Positions 57,127-64,000 of a stretch of DNA of 64,000 bases are shown here, piece by piece. The DNA is from Sphingomonas yunnanensis. Lineage in GTDB: Bacteria > Pseudomonadota > Alphaproteobacteria > Sphingomonadales > Sphingomonadaceae. Below the pieces are notes generated by a model that saw nothing but the letters and a program-made list of their open reading frames with translations, was not told the DNA's origin and searched no databases. The stretch covers positions 248,001-312,000 of the forward strand of contig NZ_JAIOKB010000005.1 in NCBI RefSeq assembly GCF_019898765.1, given 5' to 3'. Position 1 is the first letter of the stretch; every line of letters begins with the position of its first letter. The position numbers and the translations under genes were made by a program.

Positions 57127-57202
57127 AGGGGCGGCGTAGCGTGCGGACGCCACCCTCGTCTCGCTGGCGCCACCTTGCACTTGGCGCGACCTCTTACCCC
57201 GC

Positions 57203-57296
57203 GTCATCCTGAACTCGTTTCGGGATCCACGGTGCCGCGCACTCAGGCGCGGCGGCGCCTGCGGGCCGGTGGATCCTGAAACGAGTTCAGGATGAC
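57203..57296. repeat. REPIN-like inverted repeat, 94 bp
   Basis: GTCATCCTGAACTCGTTTCG at the left and GAAACGAGTTCAGGATGAC at the right; inner edges GGATCCACGG and CCGGTGGATCC, with a GCGCGG/CGCCTGC centre. Identical length to the copies at 26793, 30329 and 62385. It lies in the 241-base gap before rnr, which holds no gene. Confidence 0.8.
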
Positions 57297-57367
57297 GGCA
57301 GGGGTCGGGGCAGGGCGCCGGTCTCACCACCGCCCGCCGGCGCTGACCTGCGATACAGCACTCCCGC

Positions 57368-59668
57368 ATGGCGCCGGCCGCCGCGAACCCCTATCTCCGC
57401 GGCGTGCCAAAGAAACCGCCTCCCGGCCTGCCCACGCGCGCGCAGGTGCTCGACTTCATCGCCCAAGCCACCACGCCCGCGGGCAAGCGCGAGATCGCGC
57501 GCGCCTTCGGCCTCTCCGCGCAGCAGAAGATCGCGCTCAAGGCGCTGCTCAAGGACATGGCCGACGAGGGGCTGATCGACTCCGCCCCGGGCCGCGCCTT
57601 CCACAAGATGGGCGGGCTGCCCAAGGTCACCGTGCTGCGCGTCGCCGACGTCGACGAGGGCGGGAACGTCTGGGCGGTGCCCGAGAACTGGCAGTCCGAC
57701 GCGCCCGTGCCGCGGATCCGCGTGCGCGAGCGCCGGCGCGGCGCGCTCGGCGTGGGTGAGCGGCTGCTCGCGCGCACCGAGGAGACCGGCCAGGGCTGGA
57801 CCGCGCATCCGATGAAGGTGCTCGCCCCGGCGGCCGAGCAGCTGATCGGCGTGCTGCGGCGCGAGGGCGACCGGCTGTGGCTCCAGGGCGTGGAGAAGAA
57901 GGAGCGGCGCGAATATGCCGTGTCCGACGCGGGCGACGCCGAGGCGGGCGACCTGGTGCTGGCGGAGAAGGCGGGGCGGCCGCCGCGCATCACCGCGCGC
58001 GTGGTGGAGCGGCTGGGCGACCCGTTCGCGCCGCGCAGCTTCTCGCTGATCGCGATCCACCGGCTCGGCATCCCCGACGTGTTCGCGCAGGAGGCGCTCG
58101 ACGAGGCGGCGCGGGTCGCACGGCAGCCGCTCGGCGAGGGGCGCGAGGACCTCACCCATCTGCCGATCGTCGCGATCGACCCCGCCGACGCGCGCGACCA
58201 CGACGACGCGGTCTGGGCCGCGCCCGACGACGACCCCGCCAACGTTGGCGGCTGGCAGGCGATCGTCGCGATCGCGGACGTGAGCTACTACGTCCGCCCG
58301 AAGGGCGCGCTCGACCGCGAGGCACGCGCGCGCGGCAACTCGGTCTATTTCCCGGACCGCGTCGTGCCGATGCTGCCCGAGATCCTGTCCGCCGACGTGT
58401 GCTCGCTCAAGGCGGGCGAGGACCGCGCCGCGCTCGCCTGCCACCTGCGCATCGGCAAGGACGGTTCGCTCAGGAGCTGGCGCTTCTCGCGCGCGCTGGT
58501 GCGGCTGGCGGCCAACATCGCCTATGAGGAGGCGCAGGCCGCGATCGACGCGCTGGCGGCCGGGGATCAATTCGCCCCTCGCTCCTGGGACCCCGCCCTG
58601 GTCGACACCGCGCTCGCGCCGCTGTGGGACTGCTGGCGCGCGCTCGCCGCGGCGCGTGACCGGCGCGAACCGCTCGAGCTCGACCTGCCCGAGCGCCGCG
58701 TCGTGCTCGACGAGAAGGGTCGGATCATGTCGGTGGCGCCGCGCGAGCGGCTCGACGCGCATCGGCTGATCGAGGATTACATGATCGCCGCCAACGTCGC
58801 CGCCGCCAAGGCGCTGGAGGCCAAGAAGGCGCCGGTGATGTACCGCGTCCACGAGGCGCCCGCGCGCGAGAAACTGGTCGCGCTCAAGGACTATCTCGCC
58901 ACGTTCGAGGTCGCCTTCGCGCTCGGCCAGGTGATCCGCCCGGCCACGTTCAACCATATCATCGCGCGCGTCGGTGACGCCGAGTTCCGCCCCGAGATCA
59001 TGGAGCAGATCCTGCGCAGCCAGACCCAGGCCTATTACGCCCCGCTCAACCAGGGGCATTTCGGGCTGGCGCTGGGCAGCTACGCGCATTTCACCTCGCC
59101 GATCCGGCGCTACGCCGACCTGATGGTCCACCGCGCCCTGGTGAGCGCCTACGCGCTCGGCCCCGGCGGGCTGGCGGGCGACGAGGATTTCGAGCGCGCC
59201 GGCGAGACGATCAGCCAGCTCGAGCGGCGCGCGATGGAGGCCGAGCGCGAGACGATCGACCGCTACGTCGCGGCCTATCTGGCGGAGCGCGTCGGCGAGC
59301 TGGTCGAGGCGCGCATCACCGGCGTGACCAACTTCGGCTTCTTCGCCACGGTGGAGGGGGTCGGCGGCGACGGACTGATGCCGGTGCGCGACCTCGGCGG
59401 CGAATATTTCCGCTATGATGAGGCGTCGCGCCGGCTGATCGGCGAGCATAGCGGCGAGACCTATGCGCAGGGGCAGCGGCTGGCGTTGCGGCTGGCGGAG
59501 TCCAACCCGGTCTCGGGCGCGCTGCGCTTCGAGCTGCCCGAGGGCCGCTATGGCGGCGCGGGTGGCGGCGGAGGCCGCGCGCGTGAGAAAGAGAGCGAGC
59601 GCCGCCCGCCGCGCGTGCTCAAGCGCCGCGGGAGACCGGGCAACATCCGCCACCAGGGCAAACGCTGA
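57368..59668 (+). CDS. rnr: Ribonuclease R
   Basis: 766 residues. Processive 3'-5' exoribonuclease that degrades structured RNA. Cold-shock-like N-terminal segments, then the catalytic RNB domain with DPADARDHDDAVW (the metal-binding Asp cluster, near residue 280), SVYFPDRVVPMLPE, ALGSYAHFTSPIRRYADLMVHRAL, and a C-terminal S1 domain (GELVEARITGVTNFGFFATVEGVGGDG). A basic Arg/Lys tail ends the protein. The start ATG has only a weak ribosome site. It reads away from a repeat and toward the small TM gene. Confidence 0.95.
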   Translation: MAPAAANPYLRGVPKKPPPGLPTRAQVLDFIAQATTPAGKREIARAFGLSAQQKIALKALLKDMADEGLIDSAPGRAFHKMGGLPKVTVLRVADVDEGGNVWAVPENWQSDAPVPRIRVRERRRGALGVGERLLARTEETGQGWTAHPMKVLAPAAEQLIGVLRREGDRLWLQGVEKKERREYAVSDAGDAEAGDLVLAEKAGRPPRITARVVERLGDPFAPRSFSLIAIHRLGIPDVFAQEALDEAARVARQPLGEGREDLTHLPIVAIDPADARDHDDAVWAAPDDDPANVGGWQAIVAIADVSYYVRPKGALDREARARGNSVYFPDRVVPMLPEILSADVCSLKAGEDRAALACHLRIGKDGSLRSWRFSRALVRLAANIAYEEAQAAIDALAAGDQFAPRSWDPALVDTALAPLWDCWRALAAARDRREPLELDLPERRVVLDEKGRIMSVAPRERLDAHRLIEDYMIAANVAAAKALEAKKAPVMYRVHEAPAREKLVALKDYLATFEVAFALGQVIRPATFNHIIARVGDAEFRPEIMEQILRSQTQAYYAPLNQGHFGLALGSYAHFTSPIRRYADLMVHRALVSAYALGPGGLAGDEDFERAGETISQLERRAMEAERETIDRYVAAYLAERVGELVEARITGVTNFGFFATVEGVGGDGLMPVRDLGGEYFRYDEASRRLIGEHSGETYAQGQRLALRLAESNPVSGALRFELPEGRYGGAGGGGGRAREKESERRPPRVLKRRGRPGNIRHQGKR

Positions 59669-59698
59669 GTCCGCGATCGCGAGGGTGCGCGACCATAA

Positions 59699-59799
59699 CT
59701 CCCCTCCCTTTCAGGGGCGGGGGCGGGGGTGGGGCCTCGCCGCGGACGTAGCGCTTGAGGATACGCCCCACCCCAACCCTCCCCTGAAGGGGAGGGGGC
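59699..59799. repeat. CTCCCC-type inverted repeat after rnr
   Basis: CTCCCCTCCCTTTCAGGGGCGG at the left and CCCTCCCCTGAAGGGGAGGG at the right with CCCCACCCC centre arms. It spans most of the 153-base gap between rnr and the next gene. Confidence 0.55.
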
Positions 59800-59821
59800 A
59801 TTGAAAGAAGGAGAACGCGAC

Positions 59822-60124
59822 ATGCCCGGCACCATCGCCGCGACGGTGATCATGAAGGCGCGCAAGAAGATAGCGTGGCATTTCCTCTCGGCGGGCGCGA
59901 CCTCGGCCGCCGCCGCGACCGCGTTCGAGCGGCCCGCCACGCGGCTCGGCGGCGAGGAGTTCGACCGCATGCTCGCGTTCGGCGCGCTCGAGAAGACCGA
60001 GGACGGGCGCTACTGGCTCCACCGCCGCCGCTACGCCGACTATCGCAAGGAGTCGCTGGCGCGCGTGCTCGGCTATCTCGCGCTCGCGGGCTTCGCCGCG
60101 GCGGGGGCGATCGCGCTCGGCTGA
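59822..60124 (+). CDS. Small protein with C-terminal membrane helix
   Basis: 100 residues from ATG 59822, which has AAGGAG at a good distance; earlier in-frame starts lie inside the repeat. An N-terminal amphipathic basic segment (IMKARKKIAWHFLSAGA), then a helix-turn-helix-like EEFDRMLAFGALEKTEDGRYWLHRRRYADY resembling a winged-helix wing, and a C-terminal hydrophobic helix (VLGYLALAGFAAAGAIAL). No recognised family. It lies between rnr and the ggt gene on the same strand. Confidence 0.7.
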   Translation: MPGTIAATVIMKARKKIAWHFLSAGATSAAAATAFERPATRLGGEEFDRMLAFGALEKTEDGRYWLHRRRYADYRKESLARVLGYLALAGFAAAGAIALG

Positions 60125-60191
60125 GCCGCGCGGTGGACGCTGCCGCCGCCCGCCGCTATCCGCCCCTTCTCGGATAGCGGAAGGAACGGCC

Positions 60192-61955
60192 ATGGCAGCG
60201 CGCGCGAGCTCGTGGGGGAGAAGCGTCGCGCTGGCGCTGGCGGCGCTGCTCGGCAGCTGCGCGCCGCCCCCCGCGGCGCGCGACGCGGCGCGGCCCACGG
60301 CGGCGGCGCCCGCCCCCGCCGCGACCGCGACCCAGCCGCAGCTCTTCGTCGTCGCCGCCAACCCGCTCGCCGCGGACGCCGGGCTGGCGGTGCTGCGCCG
60401 CGGCGGCTCGGCGGTGGACGCCGCGATCGCGGTGCAGGCGATGCTGTCGCTGGTCGAGCCGCAGAGCTCGGGCATGGGCGGCGGCGGCTTCATGACCTAT
60501 TACGACGCCGCCAGCACGCAGGTGACCGTCTACGACGGGCGTGAGACCGCCCCGGCCGGCGCCACGCCCGACATGTTCCTCGACGACGGCGGCAAGCCGC
60601 TGCCCTTCGCCACCGCGGTGCTGAGCGGGCGCGCCACCGGCGTGCCCGGTGCGGTGAAGATGCTCGCCGAGGCGCATCGCCGCCACGGCGCTTTGCCGTG
60701 GCGCGACCTGTTCGGCGACGCCGAGCGCACCGCGCGCGACGGCTTCCTGGTCTCGCCGCGGCTCGGCCGCTTCCTGGCGAGCGGGCGCTTCCCCGAGTCG
60801 GACGCGCCCGACGTGCTCGCCTATTTCGCGCGCCCGGGCGGCGGGCTGCTGCGGCCCGGCGACCGGCTGCGCAACCCGGCCTATGCCGGCTTCCTCCGGC
60901 GGCTCGCCGCGCAGGGGCCGGACGCGCTCTACGCCGGCGAGACCGCGCGCCGCATCGTCGCGCGAGTCCACGAGGGGCCGCTCGCGGGGAGCATGACGCT
61001 CGCCGACCTCGCCGCCTATCGCCCCGCGGTGCGCCGGCCGCTCTGCGCGCCCTATCGCGTGCTGCTGGTCTGCGCGCCGCCGCCGCCCGCCAGCGGGGTC
61101 GGGCTGCTCGAGCTGCTCGGCCTGCTCGAGCGCACCGACGTCGCCCGCTACGGCGCGGACGACCCGCGCGGCTGGTTCCTCTTCGCCGAGGCGAGCCGGC
61201 TGATGTACGCCGACCGCGACCGCTACGTCGGCGACCCCGCCTTCGTCGACGTGCCCGTCGCGGGGCTGCTCGCGCCGGCTTATCTCGACCGTCGCGCGCG
61301 GCTGATCGGGGAGCGCGCCGGCGCCGCGCCCGCGCCCGGCGCGCCCGAGGGCGGGGCGGCGCGCGGCCTGGACCGCACGCTCGAGCCCACCGGCACCTCG
61401 CACTTCGTCGTCGGCGACGCGCGCGGCAACGTCGTGTCGATGACCACGACGGTGGAATCGATCTTCGGCTCGGGGCGGATGGTCGACGGCTTCTTCCTCA
61501 ACAACCAGATGACCGACTTCTCGTTCAGCCCGCGCGACGCCGAAGGCCGCGCCGCGGCCAACGCGGTGGCGGCGGGCAAGCGCCCGCGCTCGTCGATGAC
61601 GCCGCTGATCCTGCTCGACCGTCGGCGCCATTTCGCCGGCGCGGTCGGCTCGGCGGGGGGCAACGCGATCCTGGCCTATGTCGGCAAGGCGGTGGTCGGC
61701 GCGGTCGACTGGGGGCTGACGATGCAGCAGGCGCTCGCGCTGCCCAACCTGATCGCGCGCGGCGACTCGTTCCAGGGCGAGGCGGACAAGTTCACGCCCG
61801 CGGTGCGCGACGGCCTCGCCGCGCGCGGCGTGACGGTGCGGCCGGGGCAGGGCGAGGACTCGGGGCTGCACGGCGTGATCGTCCGCGACGGGCGGCTCGA
61901 CGGCGGCTACGACCCGCGGCGCGAGGGCAAGGTGGCGCTGGCACCGGCGCGGTGA
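60192..61955 (+). CDS. ggt: Gamma-glutamyltransferase family lipoprotein
   Basis: 587 residues. LALAALLGSCAPPP is a lipobox (LGSC), so the mature protein is likely lipid-anchored. The Ntn-hydrolase: ANPLAADAGLAVLRRGGSAVDAAIA, SGMGGGGFMTYYDA, DGRETAP and the autocleavage Thr402 in GTSHFVVGD, the new N-terminus, followed by MTTTVESIFGS (GG-like oxyanion region) and RPRSSMTPLIL. It splits gamma-glutamyl bonds of glutathione in the periplasm, or is a cephalosporin-type relative. Confidence 0.88.
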   Translation: MAARASSWGRSVALALAALLGSCAPPPAARDAARPTAAAPAPAATATQPQLFVVAANPLAADAGLAVLRRGGSAVDAAIAVQAMLSLVEPQSSGMGGGGFMTYYDAASTQVTVYDGRETAPAGATPDMFLDDGGKPLPFATAVLSGRATGVPGAVKMLAEAHRRHGALPWRDLFGDAERTARDGFLVSPRLGRFLASGRFPESDAPDVLAYFARPGGGLLRPGDRLRNPAYAGFLRRLAAQGPDALYAGETARRIVARVHEGPLAGSMTLADLAAYRPAVRRPLCAPYRVLLVCAPPPPASGVGLLELLGLLERTDVARYGADDPRGWFLFAEASRLMYADRDRYVGDPAFVDVPVAGLLAPAYLDRRARLIGERAGAAPAPGAPEGGAARGLDRTLEPTGTSHFVVGDARGNVVSMTTTVESIFGSGRMVDGFFLNNQMTDFSFSPRDAEGRAAANAVAAGKRPRSSMTPLILLDRRRHFAGAVGSAGGNAILAYVGKAVVGAVDWGLTMQQALALPNLIARGDSFQGEADKFTPAVRDGLAARGVTVRPGQGEDSGLHGVIVRDGRLDGGYDPRREGKVALAPAR

Positions 61956-62014
61956 GAGGTCCCCTTCCGGCGTGTTAACCATCGACTCACCACTGCGCCG
62001 CTAGAGTGAGTCGC

Positions 62015-62323
62015 ATGGTCGCCGATGTCCTCACCCGCTCCGCCGCCGCTCCTCTCGCCGCGGTCCCGCTCTCTGGTCTGGCGGGCGCGTGGCGCCGGCT
62101 GCGACGCCGCGACGAACGCGGCGTGGCGGAGGCCGTGCCGGCGTGGCTGATGCCGCCGCCCGAGCGACCGCTGCCGAGCGACCTCGACCTGCCGCTGCGC
62201 CTGTTCGACCCGGCGGCGTTCGCGCGCGCCGTGCCCGGGGCGGCGCCCGCGCCGCGCGCGATGGCGCTGGAGCCGCTGCTGCTCGACGAGACGCTGCAGC
62301 GGCTGCGCCGCCTGGTGGCGTGA
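62015..62323 (+). CDS. Small unrecognised protein
   Basis: 102 residues from ATG 62015 (a GTG at 62006 is also possible). Ala/Arg/Leu-rich, no membrane or signal features; DERGVAEAVPAWLMPPPERP, then LPLRLFDPAAFARAVPG and LLDETLQRLRRLVA. No family recognised. It follows the ggt gene by 59 bases on the same strand and precedes a REPIN-like repeat. Coding support is moderate. Confidence 0.5.
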   Translation: MVADVLTRSAAAPLAAVPLSGLAGAWRRLRRRDERGVAEAVPAWLMPPPERPLPSDLDLPLRLFDPAAFARAVPGAAPAPRAMALEPLLLDETLQRLRRLVA

Positions 62324-62384
62324 AGGGGACCTGGTCCTTCTCGGTAAGGGGATCGTCTCATCATTGTGAGAGTGTCCCACCGTC

Positions 62385-62478
62385 GTCATCCCGGCCTTGA
62401 GCCGGGATCCATCGTGCCGCGAACGCGCAAGCCGATGCTCTTGTGCAGCCATGGATCCCGGCTCAAGGCCGGGATGAC
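62385..62478. repeat. REPIN-like inverted repeat, 94 bp
   Basis: GTCATCCCGGCCTTGAGCCGGGATCC at the left and GGATCCCGGCTCAAGGCCGGGATGAC at the right: near-perfect 26-base arms, each with an internal CCGGCTTGAGCCGG-like hairpin. The best-preserved copy of the family. It lies in the 256-base gap before the small minus-strand genes. Confidence 0.85.
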
Positions 62479-62579
62479 TGGAGGTATGCGACGATACCGC
62501 GGGACGCGAGAAGGCGTCGTCCGCGTGAAGGCGCTTACCGCCTGACGTCTCGTGCCAACTCGTGTGTCGGCTCGCGCAC

Positions 62580-62879
62580 TCACCCCGCCACCACCGTCAC
62601 CCCCTCCAGCCGCGCGTGCGTCGCCCCGGCGTCGCGCGCGCGCGTCACCACGCGCAGCTCCGCCAGTACGTGCCCCGGCAGGAAGAGCGACTCGGCGCCG
62701 AGCGAGTCGAGCCAGGCGTCGAGCCGCGGGTCGCTCCGCCCCGCCAGCACCAGCTCGTGCCGGTCGCCGCTGAAGGTGGCGCTGTGCCACGCCACCGCGC
62801 GGTGGCGCTCGATCGCCACCGTCGCGCCCGCGCGCGCCGCGGAGCGCGCCAGCGCGCGCTGCAGCCGCCCCGCGCTCAC
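62580..62879 (-). CDS. Unrecognised 99-residue protein downstream of the 58-residue gene
   Basis: 99 residues from GTG 62879, overlapping the previous stop (GTGA). A helical N-terminus (RLQRALARSAARAGATVAIE) is followed by strands (AVAWHSATFSGDRHELVLAG) and a C-terminal FLPGHVLAELRVVTRARDAG. The pattern is compact and conserved-looking but I do not recognise it. Coupled translationally to the 58-residue gene and downstream of a GTTC box, so likely part of the same controlled unit. Confidence 0.6.
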   Translation of the reverse strand: MSAGRLQRALARSAARAGATVAIERHRAVAWHSATFSGDRHELVLAGRSDPRLDAWLDSLGAESLFLPGHVLAELRVVTRARDAGATHARLEGVTVVAG

Positions 62880-63052
62880 CGCGCACCCGCGCGCAGCACG
62901 GCCTCGATCCGCCGCCGCATCCGCTCGCCCGGCACGCGACCGCCGCGCAGGTCATGGACCAGCCGCGGGTCGTTGACCGTCCGCCGCCCGAACGTCGTCG
63001 GCGCGATGCCGGTCCGGCGCAGATAGCGCTCGATCTCCACCAACAGACTCAT
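62876..63052 (-). CDS. 58-residue helix-turn-helix-like protein
   Basis: MSLLVEIERYLRRTGIAPTT then FGRRTVNDPRLVHDLRGGRV and ERMRRRIEAVLRAGAR. ATG 63052 is preceded by GGGAG. Alphaproteobacteria carry many small proteins with this layout (helix, T-x-F-G-R, D-P, L-R-x-G-R, helix), which look like a compact helix-turn-helix; their function is not established. The stop overlaps the next gene's GTG. It is divergent from the S24 repressor, with a GTTC-N7-GTTC box 25 bases upstream of its start. Confidence 0.75.
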   Translation of the reverse strand: MSLLVEIERYLRRTGIAPTTFGRRTVNDPRLVHDLRGGRVPGERMRRRIEAVLRAGAR

Positions 63053-63076
63053 CGATACATCTCCCTCGACTCACCT

Positions 63077-63091
63077 GTTCTTCATCTGTTC
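63077..63091. promoter_or_regulatory. GTTC-N7-GTTC box between the 58-residue gene and the S24 repressor
   Basis: GTTCTTCATCTGTTC is an exact match to the alphaproteobacterial LexA operator. On the other strand the region reads GAACAGATGAAGAACAGGTGA: two near-identical 11-base units (GAACAGATGAA, GAACAGGTGAG) in tandem, which might instead be an operator of the adjacent S24 repressor. It sits 25 bases from the 58-residue gene's ATG, a position suited to repression. Confidence 0.55.
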
Positions 63092-63104
63092 TCACTTTTC
63101 CAAC

Positions 63105-63133
63105 TTGTCGAGGAAAAATCCTCAGGCTAGGGT
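63105..63133 (+). promoter_or_regulatory. Promoter of the S24 repressor with embedded dyad
   Basis: TTGTCG (63105-63110), 17-base spacer, TAGGGT (63128-63133). The spacer and -35 edge hold the dyad GAGGA-AAAA-TCCTC (63110-63123). The ATG at 63139 falls about where transcription would start, so the mRNA could be leaderless; no ribosome site is visible. The dyad placement suggests autorepression. Inference. Confidence 0.5.
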
Positions 63134-63138
63134 CGCGC

Positions 63139-63753
63139 ATGGCCGAGACCCCGCAGCAGGCGCTCACGCGTGCCGCCGCCGAGCGCGGCGTGGCGCTCTC
63201 CGCGCTGTCGCGGATGATCGGGCGCAATCAGGCCTATCTCAGCCAGTTCGTGCTGCGCGGCTCGCCGCGACGCCTGCCCGAGCACGAGCGCCGGCTGCTC
63301 GCCGACTTCCTCGCGCTCGACGAAGCGGTGCTGGGCGCCGCGCCGCGCGAGGAGGATGTCGCGGTGCCATGGCTCGCGGTGCGCGCCGCGGCGGGGCACG
63401 GCCGGGTGGCGGAGGAGCGCCTGCTCCGCGCCGAGCCGGTGCCGCGCGCGCTGCTGCGCGCCGCCGGGATCGCGCCCGCGGCGGCCTCGCTGATCACGGT
63501 GGCGGGCGAGTCGATGGCGCCGACAATCTGCGACGGCGACCGGCTGCTGGTCGACACCGCCGACCGGCGGCCCGCCGCGGGCGGCGCGATCTACGTCGTT
63601 CGCCGCGACGAGGAGCTGGCGGTCAAGCGGCTGATCCCCGAGGGCGCGACGATCGCGGTCCACAGCGACAATCCCGACTGGCCCACGCTGCGGGTCGCAG
63701 CGCGCGCGCTCGTCGTCGTCGGCCGCGCGCGGCTGCTCACGCGCTCGCTGTGA
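63139..63753 (+). CDS. S24-type LexA-like repressor/peptidase protein
   Basis: 204 residues. N-terminal helix-turn-helix-like segment (LSALSRMIGRNQAYLSQFVL, about 21-40), then a Pro/Arg linker and the S24 peptidase domain: VAGESMAPTICDGDRLLVD with Ser125, and ELAVKRLI with Lys163 for the Ser-Lys dyad used for self-cleavage. AAAGHG near residue 84 could be the cleavage region. These proteins are LexA/CI-like and respond to RecA or similar triggers. Divergent from two small genes; a GTTC box lies between. Confidence 0.88.
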   Translation: MAETPQQALTRAAAERGVALSALSRMIGRNQAYLSQFVLRGSPRRLPEHERRLLADFLALDEAVLGAAPREEDVAVPWLAVRAAAGHGRVAEERLLRAEPVPRALLRAAGIAPAAASLITVAGESMAPTICDGDRLLVDTADRRPAAGGAIYVVRRDEELAVKRLIPEGATIAVHSDNPDWPTLRVAARALVVVGRARLLTRSL

Positions 63754-63843
63754 GGTCGGCCGGCCGACCCTGATATAAATTAGTTCCGTCCCGGATATTT
63801 CAAACGATTGCTGGGTTAGGGGCCGCACGATCCGGAGGCGGCG

Positions 63844-64000
63844 ATGGCGACGGCAGCAGGCGAGATACCCGGGGCGGGGCGAGGCCGTGACGCCGATCGC
63901 TCGCGCGCGACCGGCGCGCTCCAGGCGCTCAACTTCTTCATGGCGGACATGCAGGCCGGCATCGGGCCGTTCCTCGGCGTGTTCCTGCAGCAGCGCGGCT
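63844..64000 (+). CDS. MFS transporter, N-terminus only (cut by window edge)
   Basis: About 52 codons are visible from ATG 63844, with GGAGG upstream. After a hydrophilic start, ALQALNFFMADMQAGIGPF and LGVFLQQRG are the opening transmembrane helix of a Major Facilitator Superfamily transporter, with the typical ALNFFMADMQxGIGPF wording. The gene continues past the window end. Confidence 0.65.
   Translation, partial: MATAAGEIPGAGRGRDADRSRATGALQALNFFMADMQAGIGPFLGVFLQQRG

Noticed and set aside
57287..59653. 788-residue minus-strand frame opposite rnr
   Set aside because: Antisense shadow; Arg/His-rich, no domain.
60156..61982. 608-residue minus-strand frame opposite ggt
   Set aside because: Antisense shadow of an intact enzyme gene.
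63077..63102. Short tandem repeats as a CRISPR array
   Set aside because: Only two 11-base units without spacers; fits a promoter operator.

Overview
The window looks like chromosomal DNA from a high-GC alphaproteobacterium of the sphingomonad type. The evidence is very high GC with short intergenic gaps, three TonB-dependent receptor genes (one broken), two exported proteins ending in the sphingomonad PEPxxW-type sorting tail, an HWE/HisKA_2-type histidine kinase, DUF2946 and PepSY membrane proteins, and typical gene content (cfa, lnt-metK, pirin, rnr, short asparaginase). I see no rRNA, tRNA, CRISPR array, complete insertion sequence or phage structural genes. Both ends cut genes: an exported protein at position 1 and an MFS transporter at 64000.

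Layout. 0-9 kb: trmB, a frameshifted solo VirB9-like gene, a PilZ protein, a thiolase with an in-frame amber stop, DUF427, a globin, a cysteine-cluster protein, a cupin, cfa, an unknown gene and a PEP-CTERM-type protein. 9.1-13 kb: a divergent pair, TIR-TM-repeat protein against SLOG plus four-TM (SLATT-like) protein, which is the best candidate for an undescribed nucleotide-signalled immune system. 13-20.5 kb: a GH27 glycosidase with its GntR regulator, a response regulator, a PHA-system protein, VOC, lnt, and metK behind a striking AT-rich operator. 20.5-31 kb: aguB-like amidase, a beta-rich unknown, DUF815 ATPase, TonB receptor, PhoD phosphatase, HxlR regulator divergent from an Old Yellow Enzyme. 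31-39 kb: a 5'-truncated chemoreceptor remnant, a second TonB receptor, a pirin/LysR divergent pair, DUF2946 and PepSY proteins. 39-47 kb: M3 oligopeptidase overlapping a short asparaginase, an epoxide-hydrolase-like enzyme, and class I ribonucleotide reductase genes (nrdB, nrdA) separated by three small genes. 47.6-52 kb: an HWE-type kinase with a receiver protein, then a PepSY/OmpR-type regulator/sensor kinase three-gene set. 52-57 kb: a second PEP-CTERM-type protein, a TonB-receptor fragment fused by deletion to the tail of a glycerophosphodiesterase gene, gpmA, a GNAT, and a dienelactone hydrolase. 57-64 kb: rnr, a gamma-glutamyltranspeptidase-like lipoprotein, then an S24 repressor divergent from two small overlapping genes, with a GTTC-N7-GTTC box between them.

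Intergenic space is colonised by several families of paired inverted repeats. One family has six copies of 92-94 bp beginning GTC and ending GAC, with self-complementary but mutually different arms (REPIN-like). A second has two copies of exactly 77 bp. A third is a looser CTCCCC/GGGGAG family. At least four genes are visibly broken (virB9-like, pcaF-like, the chemoreceptor, and the TonB-receptor/GDPD pair), so the region has been eroding.
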